Source: Mycobacterium marseillense (GTDB taxonomy: Bacteria; Actinomycetota; Actinomycetes; Mycobacteriales; Mycobacteriaceae). From it: 64,000 nt of DNA. Numbering within the stretch: the first letter of the stretch is position 1; every line of letters begins with the position of its first letter. The notes beneath the pieces are model-generated. The model was not told the origin of the DNA, searched no databases, and saw only the letters and a program-made list of their open reading frames with translations. The stretch is taken from NCBI RefSeq assembly GCF_010731675.1, contig NZ_AP022584.1:4650001-4714000 (forward strand), read 5' to 3'. The translations under genes and the position numbers were made by a program. Positions 32,568-41,780 of the stretch are shown piece after piece.

Positions 32568-33830
32568 ATGACGCAGAATGTTCCAGCGGGTCGCGGCGCG
32601 GTCGCCGGCCGACCGCCGCGCACCGGCCATGCGCGGCCGCCGGCCGGACGGAATTACCTGCCGCCCTTGCTCGGACTGGCCACCGTCCTCATCATCGGCC
32701 TGATTTTCGCCGTGGCGGTGGGTCTGTTTCAGGGCTCCTTCACCGAGACGGTGCCGGTGACCGTGATCTCCAAGCGAGCCGGTCTGGTCATGAACCCGGA
32801 CGCCAAGGTCAAGATGCGCGGTGTGCAGGTGGGCAAGGTCGCCTCGATCGAACCCCTGCCCAATGGGGAAGCGGCCATTCACTTGGCGATGGATCCGTCG
32901 CAGCTGCACTTCATCCCCCGCAACGTGCTTGTCGACATCGCGTCGTCGACGGTGTTCGGCGCCAAGTCCGTCCTGCTGGTCGAGCCCGACCAGCCCTCGG
33001 CACAGCGGCTACACAGCGGCCAGACGTTGCAGGGCCAGCACGTCATGGTCGAAATCAACACGGTATTCCAGCAACTGGTGTCGGTCCTGAGCCACATCGA
33101 TCCGCCGAAGCTCAACGAGTCGCTGGGTGCGCTGGCGCAGGCGTTCAGTGGGCGGGGGCCACAGCTTGGCCAATCGCTGAGCGACCTGGATTCCTTTCTC
33201 GCCAGGCTGGAGCCGAGCCTGCCCGCTTTCAGGCATGACCTCTCGGTCTTGCCGGTGGTGTCCAACGCCTATGCCGACGCGGCACCCGACCTGATGAAGA
33301 CCGCCTCCAACGCGACTCGGATCAGCAAGACGATCGTCGACGAGCAGCACAACCTAGATGCGTTGCTGATCAGCGCGATCGGCCTGGCCGACATCGGCAA
33401 CGACGTCTTGTCGACCAACCGCCAACCGCTGACGGATGTGGTGCATCTGCTGGCGCCGACCACCGATCTGACCAATGAGTACGCCCCGGCGCTCAACTGT
33501 GCTTTAGCCGGGCTCATCCAGATAACGCACGGGGCGCCGTTGTCGGAACCGAGCATCAACATCTCGGCGAGCCTCACGTGGGGCGCCGAACGCTACCGGT
33601 ATCCGACGAACCTGCCCAAGGTCGCGGCGACGGGCGGCCCGCAATGCGTCGGCCTGCCGAAGCTGCCGTTCAATACGGCCCCACCGCAGCTGATCGCCGA
33701 CACCGGCGCCAACCCGGTGAACTACGGAAACCCCCAGCTGCTGATCAACTCCGACCTCCTCAAGGAGCTGCTGTACGGACCGATCGCAGGCCCGCCACGC
33801 AATCCCGCTCAGATCGGACAACCCGGATGA
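32568..33830 (+). CDS. mceA: Mce family protein A
   Basis: 420 residues. A proline/arginine-rich cytoplasmic start, one membrane helix (LLGLATVLIIGLIFAVAVGLF, ~31-52), the MCE domain (~60-140, with MRGVQVGKVASIEPL) and a long helical region that forms the lipid tunnel. The C-terminal part has Cys residues (LNCALAG, PQCVGLP) and the Pro-rich end usual for MceA. AGGAGGTGA is well placed before the ATG. The stop overlaps mceB as ATGA. Confidence 0.94.
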   Translation: MTQNVPAGRGAVAGRPPRTGHARPPAGRNYLPPLLGLATVLIIGLIFAVAVGLFQGSFTETVPVTVISKRAGLVMNPDAKVKMRGVQVGKVASIEPLPNGEAAIHLAMDPSQLHFIPRNVLVDIASSTVFGAKSVLLVEPDQPSAQRLHSGQTLQGQHVMVEINTVFQQLVSVLSHIDPPKLNESLGALAQAFSGRGPQLGQSLSDLDSFLARLEPSLPAFRHDLSVLPVVSNAYADAAPDLMKTASNATRISKTIVDEQHNLDALLISAIGLADIGNDVLSTNRQPLTDVVHLLAPTTDLTNEYAPALNCALAGLIQITHGAPLSEPSINISASLTWGAERYRYPTNLPKVAATGGPQCVGLPKLPFNTAPPQLIADTGANPVNYGNPQLLINSDLLKELLYGPIAGPPRNPAQIGQPG

Positions 33831-34849
33831 GAACACGTGCCACGCTGATCAAATTCGGGATCTTTGCGGTCGTCATGGCGATGCTGACCGCGTTCCTGTT
33901 CTTCATCTTCGGCCAGTACCGAACGGGCGCGACGACCAAGTATTCGGCGGTGTTCACCGACGTGTCGCGGCTCAAGCCGGGGCAGTCGGTGCGGGTCGCC
34001 GGGATCCGGGTGGGCACGGTCGACAGCGTTTCGCTGCGGCCCGACAAAAAAGTTGTAGTGAAGTTCGACGCCGACCGCAACATCGTTCTCACCGAGGGCA
34101 CCCGGGCGGCGGTGCGCTACCTGAACCTGGTGGGCGATCGCTACCTCGAACTCGTCGATGGGCCGGGCTCGCCCAAGCGGCTGTCCTCCGGCGGTCAGAT
34201 CCCCGTCAGCCGCACCGCGCCCGCGCTTGACCTCGACCTCCTTCTCGGCGGACTGAAACCCGTCACGCAGGGCCTGAATGCGCACGATGTCAACGCGCTG
34301 ACCTCAGGGCTGCTGCAGGTCTTCCAGGGCCAAGGCGGGACTATCGAGTCGCTGTTCACCAAGACGACGTCGTTTTCGAATGCCTTGGCCGACAACGATC
34401 AAACCGTCCAGCAGCTGATCGACAACCTCAACGCGGTGATCGGCACGGTTGCCAAGGACGGCAAACAGTTCTCCGGCGCAGTCGATCGCCTCGAGCAGCT
34501 TGTCAGCGGACTGTCGAACGATCGCGACACGATCGGGTCCGCGATTGACGCGCTGGACAAGGGAACCGCCTCGCTGGCGGACCTGCTTGCCCAGGCCCGA
34601 CCGCCGCTGTCCGGGACCATAGCTCAGTTGAATCGGTTGGCGCCGATACTCGAGGGTGACAAGGACCGCCTCGAGACCGCAATCGCCAAGGCGCCGAAGA
34701 ACTACCGCAAGCTGGTTCGACTCGGCGTGAACGGCGCCACCATCCCGTACTACCTCTGCCAATTCGGGCTCCGCGGTACGGATCTCAACGGCAAGACCGT
34801 GCGCGCCAATATCTTCAGGTCAGATGCAGGAAGGTGCACCGAACCCTAA
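33827..34849 (+). CDS. mceB: Mce family protein B
   Basis: 340 residues from ATG 33827, which overlaps the mceA stop. N-terminal helix (IKFGIFAVVMAMLTAFLFFIFG), MCE domain with VRVAGIRVGTVDSVSL and NLVGDRYLEL, then a heptad-rich helical domain (LIDNLNAVIG, LVSGLSND). The C-terminus has two Cys, in YYLCQFG and GRCTEP. Structural subunit of the hexameric Mce tunnel. The frame also extends upstream of 33827, but this part overlaps mceA and is not used. Confidence 0.93.
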   Translation: MRTRATLIKFGIFAVVMAMLTAFLFFIFGQYRTGATTKYSAVFTDVSRLKPGQSVRVAGIRVGTVDSVSLRPDKKVVVKFDADRNIVLTEGTRAAVRYLNLVGDRYLELVDGPGSPKRLSSGGQIPVSRTAPALDLDLLLGGLKPVTQGLNAHDVNALTSGLLQVFQGQGGTIESLFTKTTSFSNALADNDQTVQQLIDNLNAVIGTVAKDGKQFSGAVDRLEQLVSGLSNDRDTIGSAIDALDKGTASLADLLAQARPPLSGTIAQLNRLAPILEGDKDRLETAIAKAPKNYRKLVRLGVNGATIPYYLCQFGLRGTDLNGKTVRANIFRSDAGRCTEP

Positions 34850-35967
34850 TGCTCAAGTATCGCGGAGCTGGGCTGGTCAAGCCCGGACTCATCGGCGTCG
34901 TCCTGGCGGTGCTGATCATCCTCGTGGGCCTGTCGCCCGACCGATTCATCGCCTGGGCGACGATGGTCAGGTACCAGGCGCTGTTCACCGAAGCCGGCGG
35001 TCTTGCGGTGGGCAACCCCGTCATCGTGTCGGGGCTGAAGGTCGGCACGGTGTCGGATGTGAAGCTGCGCCACGGCGATGCGTTGGTGACCTTCGCGATG
35101 AGGGGCAACGTCCTGCTCGGGTCGGAGACTTCCGCGCACATCCGCACGGGCACACTGCTGGGCGAGCGGATGCTGACGGTGGAGTCCGCCGGCAGCGGCA
35201 CGATGCACCCGATGACTCTCATTCCCGTCTCGCGCACGTCCTCGCCGTATTCGTTGACCGAAGCGGTCAGCGACCTGACATCGGACACGGCCGGCACCAA
35301 CACCGCGGCGCTGAATCAGTCGTTGGACACGCTGGCCGCGACGCTCGATCAGATTGCGCCCCAAATGGGGCCGGCCTTCGACGCGCTCACCCGGTTGTCG
35401 CGCACCCTCAACAGTCGCAACAAGAACCTGGGGGAGCTTTTCAAGAGTGCCGGCGACGTCACCGGGGTCCTTTCCGAACGCAGCATGCAGGTCAACAAGC
35501 TCATCCTCAACTCTGATTCTCTGCTTCAAGTGCTGGTGGCACGCCGGCAAGAGATCGTCGACCTGCTGGCCAACACGTCGGCGGTGGCCAAGCAGCTGAC
35601 GGCATTGGTGCACGACAACGAAGCCACATTGGCACCGACGCTGGAAAAATTGAATTCGGTCACCGCGATGCTGGAGAAGAACCGCGACAACATCGCCAAA
35701 TCGCTGGCGGGCCTCAAGAAATTTCAGGTCACGGTTGGTGAGGCCATCTCAGGTATGTACGCCTACCAGGCGTTCGCCCCGAACTTCCTTGTCCCGCAGC
35801 TGTTCCAGGAGTTGTTCGACTACCTGTGGGGATTCCGCACCTTCGATACGTCGAAGGGCCCGGGCTTCCCGTCGCCGGTACCTCGGGCGCTGACCCCCTG
35901 GCCGTACAACTTGATTCCAATGTGCCCTGGCTGCACGTTGGGCGGACGGATCGGAGGATCACAATGA
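34849..35967 (+). CDS. mceC: Mce family protein C
   Basis: 372 residues from ATG 34849, which overlaps the mceB stop as TAATG; GTG 34834 in the same frame is less likely because it has no spacing after GGAAGG. One N-terminal helix (GLIGVVLAVLIILVGL), MCE domain with VIVSGLKVGTVSDVKL and LLGERMLTV, long helical part, and a short C-terminus with MCPGCTLGG. Subunit of the Mce lipid tunnel. Stop overlaps mceD as ATGA. Confidence 0.93.
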   Translation: MLKYRGAGLVKPGLIGVVLAVLIILVGLSPDRFIAWATMVRYQALFTEAGGLAVGNPVIVSGLKVGTVSDVKLRHGDALVTFAMRGNVLLGSETSAHIRTGTLLGERMLTVESAGSGTMHPMTLIPVSRTSSPYSLTEAVSDLTSDTAGTNTAALNQSLDTLAATLDQIAPQMGPAFDALTRLSRTLNSRNKNLGELFKSAGDVTGVLSERSMQVNKLILNSDSLLQVLVARRQEIVDLLANTSAVAKQLTALVHDNEATLAPTLEKLNSVTAMLEKNRDNIAKSLAGLKKFQVTVGEAISGMYAYQAFAPNFLVPQLFQELFDYLWGFRTFDTSKGPGFPSPVPRALTPWPYNLIPMCPGCTLGGRIGGSQ

Positions 35968-37382
35968 CCTCTCGGATCCCGCGCAAGCGGCTGGCGGTCG
36001 TGACGGCGGTCGCCCTGGTCGGGCTCCTGCTCGCCGGAGCCGCCGTGGTCGTCCGCAATACGTTCTTCGGGCAGAGGACGATCACCGCCTATTTCACCAC
36101 CGCCACCGCGATCTATCCCCATGACGACGTACGGGTTTCGGGTGTCAAGGTCGGCAGCATCAAATCCATTCAGCCGCAGGGCACACAGGCCAAGATGATC
36201 CTCAAGGTCGACCACGACGTGTCCATTCCGGCGGACGCGAAGGCGGTGATCGTCGCCTCGAACCTGGTGTCCGCCCGCTACGTTCAACTCACCCCGGCCT
36301 ATCGGGACAGCGGGCCGGTCATGCGCGACGGCGCGGTCATCCCGGTCGAACGGACCGCGGTGCCGGTCGAGTGGGACGAAGTTAAAACCCAGTTGATGCG
36401 GCTGGCAACGGATTTGGGGCCCAAGAGCGGGGTATCGGGCACATCCGTCGGCCGGTTCATCGACAGCGCCGCCAACGCCCTCGACGGCAACGGCGACAAG
36501 CTGCGGCAAACACTCGGTCAACTGTCCGGGGTCGGCCGGATCCTCGCCAACGGCAGCGGCAACATCGTCGACATCATCAAAAACCTGCAGACCTTTATCG
36601 GCGCGCTGCGCGACAGCAACGTGCAGATCGAACAGTTCAACGGTCGGCTGGCCACGCTCACCAGCGTCGTCAACGACAGCAAATCCGACCTGGACGCGGC
36701 GCTGACCGATCTGTCGACGGCGGTCGGCGAGGTGCAGCGCTTCATCGCCGGCACGCGCAACCAGACCAGCGAACAGATTGCCCGGTTGGCCGATGTCACG
36801 CAGAACCTGGTCGATCATCACATGGATCTGGAGAACGTCCTGCACGCGGCGCCGAACGCGTTCGGCAACTTCTTCAATGACTACAACGCCGACACCGGAA
36901 CCATCGTGGGAGGATTCGGGCTCATGAACATGGCGAATCCCACCTGGGGCGGCCAGGTTCTGCTGGGCGTACCGGGCTGTACGCAAATCGGCGCCATCGG
37001 GAACATCACGTCGGTCGAATCGGGCAAGCTGTGCTCCCTGTTCATCGGTCCCGGATTGCGACAAACCAACTTCAACAACTCGCCCCTTCCCCTCAACCCG
37101 TTCATCCAAAAGTCGATTGACCCGGCCAGGGTCCTCTACACCGAACCGCGCCTGGCGCCCGGCGGCGAGGGACCGAAACCCGCGGCACCCGAGATCCCGC
37201 CCGCGGTGTCGGCCTACACCGGCCTGCCGGGCGACCCGGTGGGACCGCCGGGGGCCGTGCCGCCGGAGCGGATACCGGGCGCCGCCATGCCCCTGCCGCC
37301 CCCACCGTCGACACCGGTGCCGCCACCGCCGGCGCCGAGCGCCTCAGAGATGCTGCTGCCGGCAGACGGGCCACAACAGTGA
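35964..37382 (+). CDS. mceD: Mce family protein D
   Basis: 472 residues from ATG 35964, six bases after GGAGG. N-terminal helix (LAVVTAVALVGLLLAGAAVVV), MCE domain with VRVSGVKVGSIKSIQ and NLVSARYVQLTP, helical region, then a C-terminal ~70 residues rich in Pro/Ala (for example PPPPSTPVPPPPAPSA). Two Cys (VPGCTQIG, GKLCSLFIG) lie before the tail. The Pro-rich tail is typical of MceD and may cross the periplasm or contact the cell wall. Confidence 0.93.
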   Translation: MTSRIPRKRLAVVTAVALVGLLLAGAAVVVRNTFFGQRTITAYFTTATAIYPHDDVRVSGVKVGSIKSIQPQGTQAKMILKVDHDVSIPADAKAVIVASNLVSARYVQLTPAYRDSGPVMRDGAVIPVERTAVPVEWDEVKTQLMRLATDLGPKSGVSGTSVGRFIDSAANALDGNGDKLRQTLGQLSGVGRILANGSGNIVDIIKNLQTFIGALRDSNVQIEQFNGRLATLTSVVNDSKSDLDAALTDLSTAVGEVQRFIAGTRNQTSEQIARLADVTQNLVDHHMDLENVLHAAPNAFGNFFNDYNADTGTIVGGFGLMNMANPTWGGQVLLGVPGCTQIGAIGNITSVESGKLCSLFIGPGLRQTNFNNSPLPLNPFIQKSIDPARVLYTEPRLAPGGEGPKPAAPEIPPAVSAYTGLPGDPVGPPGAVPPERIPGAAMPLPPPPSTPVPPPPAPSASEMLLPADGPQQ

Positions 37383-38701
37383 TCGCCCGGGTGGCGGCAC
37401 GGCGAGTGTTCACCGTCGGCTGTTGCGTGGTGTTGACGGCGACGGGATGCGCATTCCACGGCCTGAATTCACTACCGCTGCCGGGCGCGGTCGGACGCGG
37501 GCCGGGGGCCAACATCTACCACGTCGAGCTCCCGAATGTCGGGACGATGGAATCGAATTCGCCGGTGATGATCGACGACGTCGTCGTCGGCAGTGTCGGT
37601 GCGATGAGGGTGCAAGGCTGGCACGCCGACGTCGAGATCTCGGTCAAGCGCGACGTGTCGGTCCCGGCCAACGTGGTGGCCACCGTCGGTCAGACCAGCC
37701 TGCTGGGCTCGATGCACGTGGAGCTCAATACTCCGGTGGGCCAGCAGGGGAGCGGGCGGCTGCAGCCGGGCGCCACCATCCCGCTGAGCCGGTCCTCGGC
37801 CTACCCGTCGACCGAGCAGACGCTGTCGTCGCTGGGCGCGGTCGTCAACGGCGGTGGACTGGGACAGATCGGGGATGTCATCCACAATTTCTCGGCCGCC
37901 CTGTCCGGGCACGAGGGCGCGGTGCGCGATCTGATCACCCGCCTGGACACGTTCGTCGGGACTCTGGATGACCAGCGGGACAACATCATTGCCTCCATTC
38001 AGGCGTTGAACCGGCTGTCGGCCACCTTCGCCGACCAACGCGACGTTGTCACCGACGCGCTGCGCAAGATACCGCCGGCGCTCGAGGTGTTGGTCAAGGA
38101 GCGGCCTCGTCTGACGGCCGCGCTGGATCACCTGCGGACGTTCAGCAACACCGCCAACCGGCTGGTCAACGATGCCCAGGCCGACCTGGTGCGGAACCTC
38201 AAGAACCTGGAGCCGACCATCAAAGCGCTCGCCGACGTCGGACCGGAGTTCGGCGCGGCCATCGCGGCGTCGTTCGTGTTCCCGTTCACCCAGAACTTCG
38301 TCGACCGAGCCGTCCGGGGCGACTTCTTCAACCTGCATTTCGATTTCGACCTGACGATTCCACGGCTCAAGAAGGGGTTGTTCCTCGGAACCCACTGGGG
38401 GCAGCTGGATATGCCCATTCCACCGGTGCCCGGCGATCCGTATCGCCTCAATTACACGCTCGATCCCTTGCATAACCCGCTGAGGCCGCCGTGGGTCGAT
38501 CCCGACGCGTTGCCTCTGCCCCCACCACCGCCGGGTGCGGCACCGGGACCTGGACCGGGGAACTATGGACCGCGGCCGGGGCCGGCGCCTGCCGCGGCCC
38601 CGCTGCCCGGGCCTCCCCCGGGCGCGGCCGCGTCGCCCGACGCGAACCTTGGTCAAACGCCGCCGCCGGCAGAGGCACCTACGACGGAAGCGGGTGGATA
38701 G
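37379..38701 (+). CDS. mceE: Mce family lipoprotein E (LprK-like)
   Basis: 440 residues from GTG 37379, overlapping the mceD stop. The signal peptide ends in a lipobox-like VLTATGC, with Cys24 as the probable lipidated residue, as expected for MceE, the lipoprotein subunit. MCE domain with MIDDVVVGSVGAMRV, helical domain, and a proline/glycine-rich C-terminus (PPPPPPGAAPGPGPG). Followed directly by mceF (TAG then ATG with no gap). Confidence 0.93.
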   Translation: MIARVAARRVFTVGCCVVLTATGCAFHGLNSLPLPGAVGRGPGANIYHVELPNVGTMESNSPVMIDDVVVGSVGAMRVQGWHADVEISVKRDVSVPANVVATVGQTSLLGSMHVELNTPVGQQGSGRLQPGATIPLSRSSAYPSTEQTLSSLGAVVNGGGLGQIGDVIHNFSAALSGHEGAVRDLITRLDTFVGTLDDQRDNIIASIQALNRLSATFADQRDVVTDALRKIPPALEVLVKERPRLTAALDHLRTFSNTANRLVNDAQADLVRNLKNLEPTIKALADVGPEFGAAIAASFVFPFTQNFVDRAVRGDFFNLHFDFDLTIPRLKKGLFLGTHWGQLDMPIPPVPGDPYRLNYTLDPLHNPLRPPWVDPDALPLPPPPPGAAPGPGPGNYGPRPGPAPAAAPLPGPPPGAAASPDANLGQTPPPAEAPTTEAGG

Positions 38702-40438
38702 ATGCTGACGCGCTTCGTTCGTATCCAGCTGGCGATCTTCATGGTCGCCGGGACTATCGGCGTGATCGCGATGGTGCTCTTCTACATTCAGGCGCCGACC
38801 TTGCTGGGCATCGGCCGGATGACGGTGACACTGGAGTTGCCGGCCACCGGTGGCCTGTACCAGTTTTCCAACGTGACCTACCGCGGTGTTCAGCTCGGCA
38901 AGGTCACCGCGGTCGGTTTGACGCCGACGGGCGCGAAAGCGACGCTGTCGCTGAGTACTTCACCCAAAGTCCCCGCGGACCTGACGGCGGAGGTGCTCAG
39001 CGTCTCCGCGGTGGGCGAACAGTACGTGGACCTGCGGCCCAAAACCAGTTCGCCGCCGTACCTGCACGACGGCTCGGTAATCTCCGTGCGCGACACCACG
39101 ATTCCGCAGCCCGTCGCGCCGATGCTCGAGCAGGTCAATGCGTTGGTCCAAAGCATCCCGAAGACGAAACTGGGCCAATTGCTTGACGAGTCCTTCGAGG
39201 GCTTTAACGGCACCGGTTACGACCTGGGGTCGCTGATCGATTCCTCGAAGACGCTGTCCCGCGACGCCAACGGTGTCGTCGACCGCACCCGGGCCCTCAC
39301 CGAAGACACCGGGCCGCTGCTGGATACCCAGGCAAACACCACCGATTCCATCAGAACGTGGGCGCATAGCTTCGCGGGCATCTCGGATGTGTTGGTGAAC
39401 AACGATTCCCACTTTCGAACCATCCTGCAGAACGGTCCGGACACCGCGAACGAAGCATCCCGGCTCCTCGAACAGATCAAGCCCACGCTGCCGGTGTTGC
39501 TCGCCAACCTGACCACCATCGGACAGATCGGCATCACCTACCACCCCTCGATCGAGCAGCTGCTGGTGTTGCTGCCGTCGGGGGTTGCCATCGAGCAGGC
39601 CGCTCAGGGAGAAAACCATCCCGACGGTAGGGCGTACGGCGACTTCGCGGCCACAGTCGACGATCCACCGATCTGCACGGTCGGCTTCATGCCGCCCAAC
39701 ACCTGGCGATCCCCGGACGACCTCAGCGACATCGACACCCCGGACGGGTTGTATTGCAAGCTTCCGCAGGATTCACCGATCGCGGTTCGCGGTGCCCGCA
39801 ACTATCCCTGCATGGGTCACCCGGGCAAGCGCGCGCCCACCGTCGAAATCTGCAACAGCGACAAGCCGTACATGCCGCTGGCGATGCGTCAGCACACCAC
39901 CGGGCCCTACCCATTGGATCCGAATCTGATCTCCCAGGGCGTGCCGCCCGATGACCGGATTACCGTCAACGACAGGATCTTCGGCCCGGTCGAGGGAACG
40001 CCGCTCCCCCCGGGGGCGGTGCCGCGTGGCGACGCGGCGGGGCCGCGGGGAGAAAATCCACCACCGGGCACGGTGGGAGCAGCTGTGCCCCCCGTGCCGT
40101 CATCGGGACCAACCCTGGCGCCGATGACGAGAATGTCGGCCGACATTCCGGCTTTTGCGCCACTCGATGTCGCTGCACCGGAGGAGCTTCCGGTACCATC
40201 GCCACCGCCGGTGCCCCCACTGGCGCCCGCACCACTGGATCAGGTCGACGGTGGACAGCCCCAGGCCGCGCCAAGCTCGTTCGGAGCCAACGCATCTAAG
40301 CCCGCGCCGTCGGTCGTGGTGGCGAAGTACGATCCGCACACCGGTCGTTATGTCGGCCCGGACGGAAAGTTGTACCAGCAGTCAGATCTCGCCGCTGCGA
40401 ACGCGCCCAAGACGTGGAAGGACATGCTTCCCACCTGA
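38702..40438 (+). CDS. mceF: Mce family protein F
   Basis: 578 residues. N-terminal helix (IQLAIFMVAGTIGVIAMVLFY), MCE domain with VTYRGVQLGKVTAVGL and SVSAVGEQYVDL, long helical domain, a Cys-containing globular part (PPICTVGF, LYCKLP, NYPCMG, VEICNS), a Pro-rich stretch, and a terminal YVGPDGKLYQQSDL motif often seen in MceF. Last gene of the operon; a strong hairpin follows 20 bases after the stop. The number of this mce operon cannot be assigned without comparison. Confidence 0.93.
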   Translation: MLTRFVRIQLAIFMVAGTIGVIAMVLFYIQAPTLLGIGRMTVTLELPATGGLYQFSNVTYRGVQLGKVTAVGLTPTGAKATLSLSTSPKVPADLTAEVLSVSAVGEQYVDLRPKTSSPPYLHDGSVISVRDTTIPQPVAPMLEQVNALVQSIPKTKLGQLLDESFEGFNGTGYDLGSLIDSSKTLSRDANGVVDRTRALTEDTGPLLDTQANTTDSIRTWAHSFAGISDVLVNNDSHFRTILQNGPDTANEASRLLEQIKPTLPVLLANLTTIGQIGITYHPSIEQLLVLLPSGVAIEQAAQGENHPDGRAYGDFAATVDDPPICTVGFMPPNTWRSPDDLSDIDTPDGLYCKLPQDSPIAVRGARNYPCMGHPGKRAPTVEICNSDKPYMPLAMRQHTTGPYPLDPNLISQGVPPDDRITVNDRIFGPVEGTPLPPGAVPRGDAAGPRGENPPPGTVGAAVPPVPSSGPTLAPMTRMSADIPAFAPLDVAAPEELPVPSPPPVPPLAPAPLDQVDGGQPQAAPSSFGANASKPAPSVVVAKYDPHTGRYVGPDGKLYQQSDLAAANAPKTWKDMLPT

Positions 40439-40457
40439 ATCCACCGCTGAGGGCGAT

Positions 40458-40478
40458 GCGGGCCGCGAAGCGGCCCGC
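40458..40478. terminator. Hairpin after the mce operon
   Basis: A perfect 9-bp stem GCGGGCCGC / GCGGCCCGC closes a GAA loop. There is no T-run, so it may act as a Rho-assisted or pausing terminator. It lies between the convergent ends of mceF and the secreted-protein gene at 40510 and could serve both. Confidence 0.6.
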
Positions 40479-40509
40479 GGGGCGGGCCAATGGAGTTATG
40501 GCAGCCGGG

Positions 40510-41031
40510 TCAGGAGAGCTGGTCCAGGCGCAACGGCATCGCGACGTCAAGCCACTGGTTCTGCCCGCAGGCACCGCTGGGGCCGACCGTCTTGTCCTTG
40601 CCCGCGAAGACTCGCGACCCGATTTGGAATCCACCATTGTCGTTCACCGGGTAGAAAAAGAAGGTCTCTACCCCGGAAAACGCGGTGCCGTCTTCACACC
40701 GTTCCCAGTTCGGCACTTCGCGTCTCACCTTCCACATCTCCCCATCGGTCATGTAGAGGGGCGCGGTCCAGCCCTGGTCGCTCGTCACCTGGCCATGGCA
40801 TTCCAGGGTTGAGTCACACGTCGAACTGATGGTCCACGTTTGGTAGACCGTCGGCTCACCCTTGTACTGATCGTTCGTCTGGGCATAGTCGCCGATGGAC
40901 GTGACACGGAAAGTCCCATTGACCGCCACGTCTTCTTTGGTGATGGCCTGGGCCGTGGGGGCAGTGCTCAAACCGCCGAATGCAGTGGCAGCCACCAGCG
41001 TTGCGGTGGTGAGCGTTTTGGCTGAACGCAT
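40510..41031 (-). CDS. Secreted protein of unknown function, near mce
   Basis: 173 residues with a clear signal peptide (cleavage after TAPTAQA). The mature part has four Cys (SSTCDSTLEC, WERCEDG, SGACGQN) and a beta-rich composition. Its outline (WTISSTC...C, later ERC, late GACG) resembles the secreted protein at 24546-24974. Convergent with mceF and 131 bases downstream of the Mce-associated pair 2 on the same strand. A periplasmic or cell-wall role linked to Mce transport is only suggested by position. Confidence 0.78.
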   Translation of the reverse strand: MRSAKTLTTATLVAATAFGGLSTAPTAQAITKEDVAVNGTFRVTSIGDYAQTNDQYKGEPTVYQTWTISSTCDSTLECHGQVTSDQGWTAPLYMTDGEMWKVRREVPNWERCEDGTAFSGVETFFFYPVNDNGGFQIGSRVFAGKDKTVGPSGACGQNQWLDVAMPLRLDQLS

Positions 41032-41162
41032 CAGGTGCTCCTCGAAGCGCGTGATCCGAGAGTGCCTATGGCACCTTTTCGCCGTCGGTTGCGGCGTTCC
41101 CGAGCGATGACGTTACACCGCTTCGGGCGGCCCGGTAACGGTTAGGACAAGATCTGCCGTGC

Positions 41163-41780
41163 TCACAGGGACGGGTCGAATTTCGAGATCAGCCAGGAAC
41201 CGTCGATTTTTATCAGCGTGACCAGGACGCTGCTCTGCGTCTTCTCGGGATCCTTCTTTTGCACGCTTGCCGTGGTCTGGTCGACGAAAACCAGCACGGT
41301 GGCCGAATCGGGATGCAATTCCGAGACTGCGGCCCGAACTACCTTGGCGCTCGCCGTCAGTTGTCCCTTCTCCGCCGTCGGCGCGACCACCTCGTCGGCG
41401 AATTTGCTGTAGTAGGCGAGAAAGTCGCCGGTGAGATGGGATTTCGCATTGTTGAAATCGCGGTTCAAGTGTTCGTACGAATAGGACAACGCCGCCACGG
41501 CACCATCTGACGCCGCCTGGATTACCCGGTGCGCCGCCGCGTCGCCGACCTGCTGATCCGGCCGATACACAAAGAGATACACGCCGGCAGCGACTCCCAC
41601 CGCGGCAATCACCAACGTCGTCGCAACGATCGAACGCCACCGTGCCAAATACCGGCGGGCGCGACGCCGAATCGCTGGCAGCCGACGCGAGCGTGCCGGT
41701 ACCTCGCCGGCGGGTGAAGTCGCCACGTCGTCAACCGCCTCGTTGGTGCCGTTCGGCGGTGAGCCATGTTCTTCGGTCAT
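41163..41780 (-). CDS. Mce-associated membrane protein (second of pair 2)
   Basis: 205 residues. Basic stretch (RRLPAIRRRARR), one helix (VATTLVIAAVGVAAGVYLFV), external domain with LTGDFLAYYSKF and the terminal GSWLISKFDPSL. Clear paralogue of 23045-23617 (there [12 protein letters not shown] and [11 protein letters not shown]). Overlaps the upstream gene by four bases, as its counterpart does. Lies 725 bases from the mceF end on the opposite strand. Confidence 0.88.
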   Translation of the reverse strand: MTEEHGSPPNGTNEAVDDVATSPAGEVPARSRRLPAIRRRARRYLARWRSIVATTLVIAAVGVAAGVYLFVYRPDQQVGDAAAHRVIQAASDGAVAALSYSYEHLNRDFNNAKSHLTGDFLAYYSKFADEVVAPTAEKGQLTASAKVVRAAVSELHPDSATVLVFVDQTTASVQKKDPEKTQSSVLVTLIKIDGSWLISKFDPSL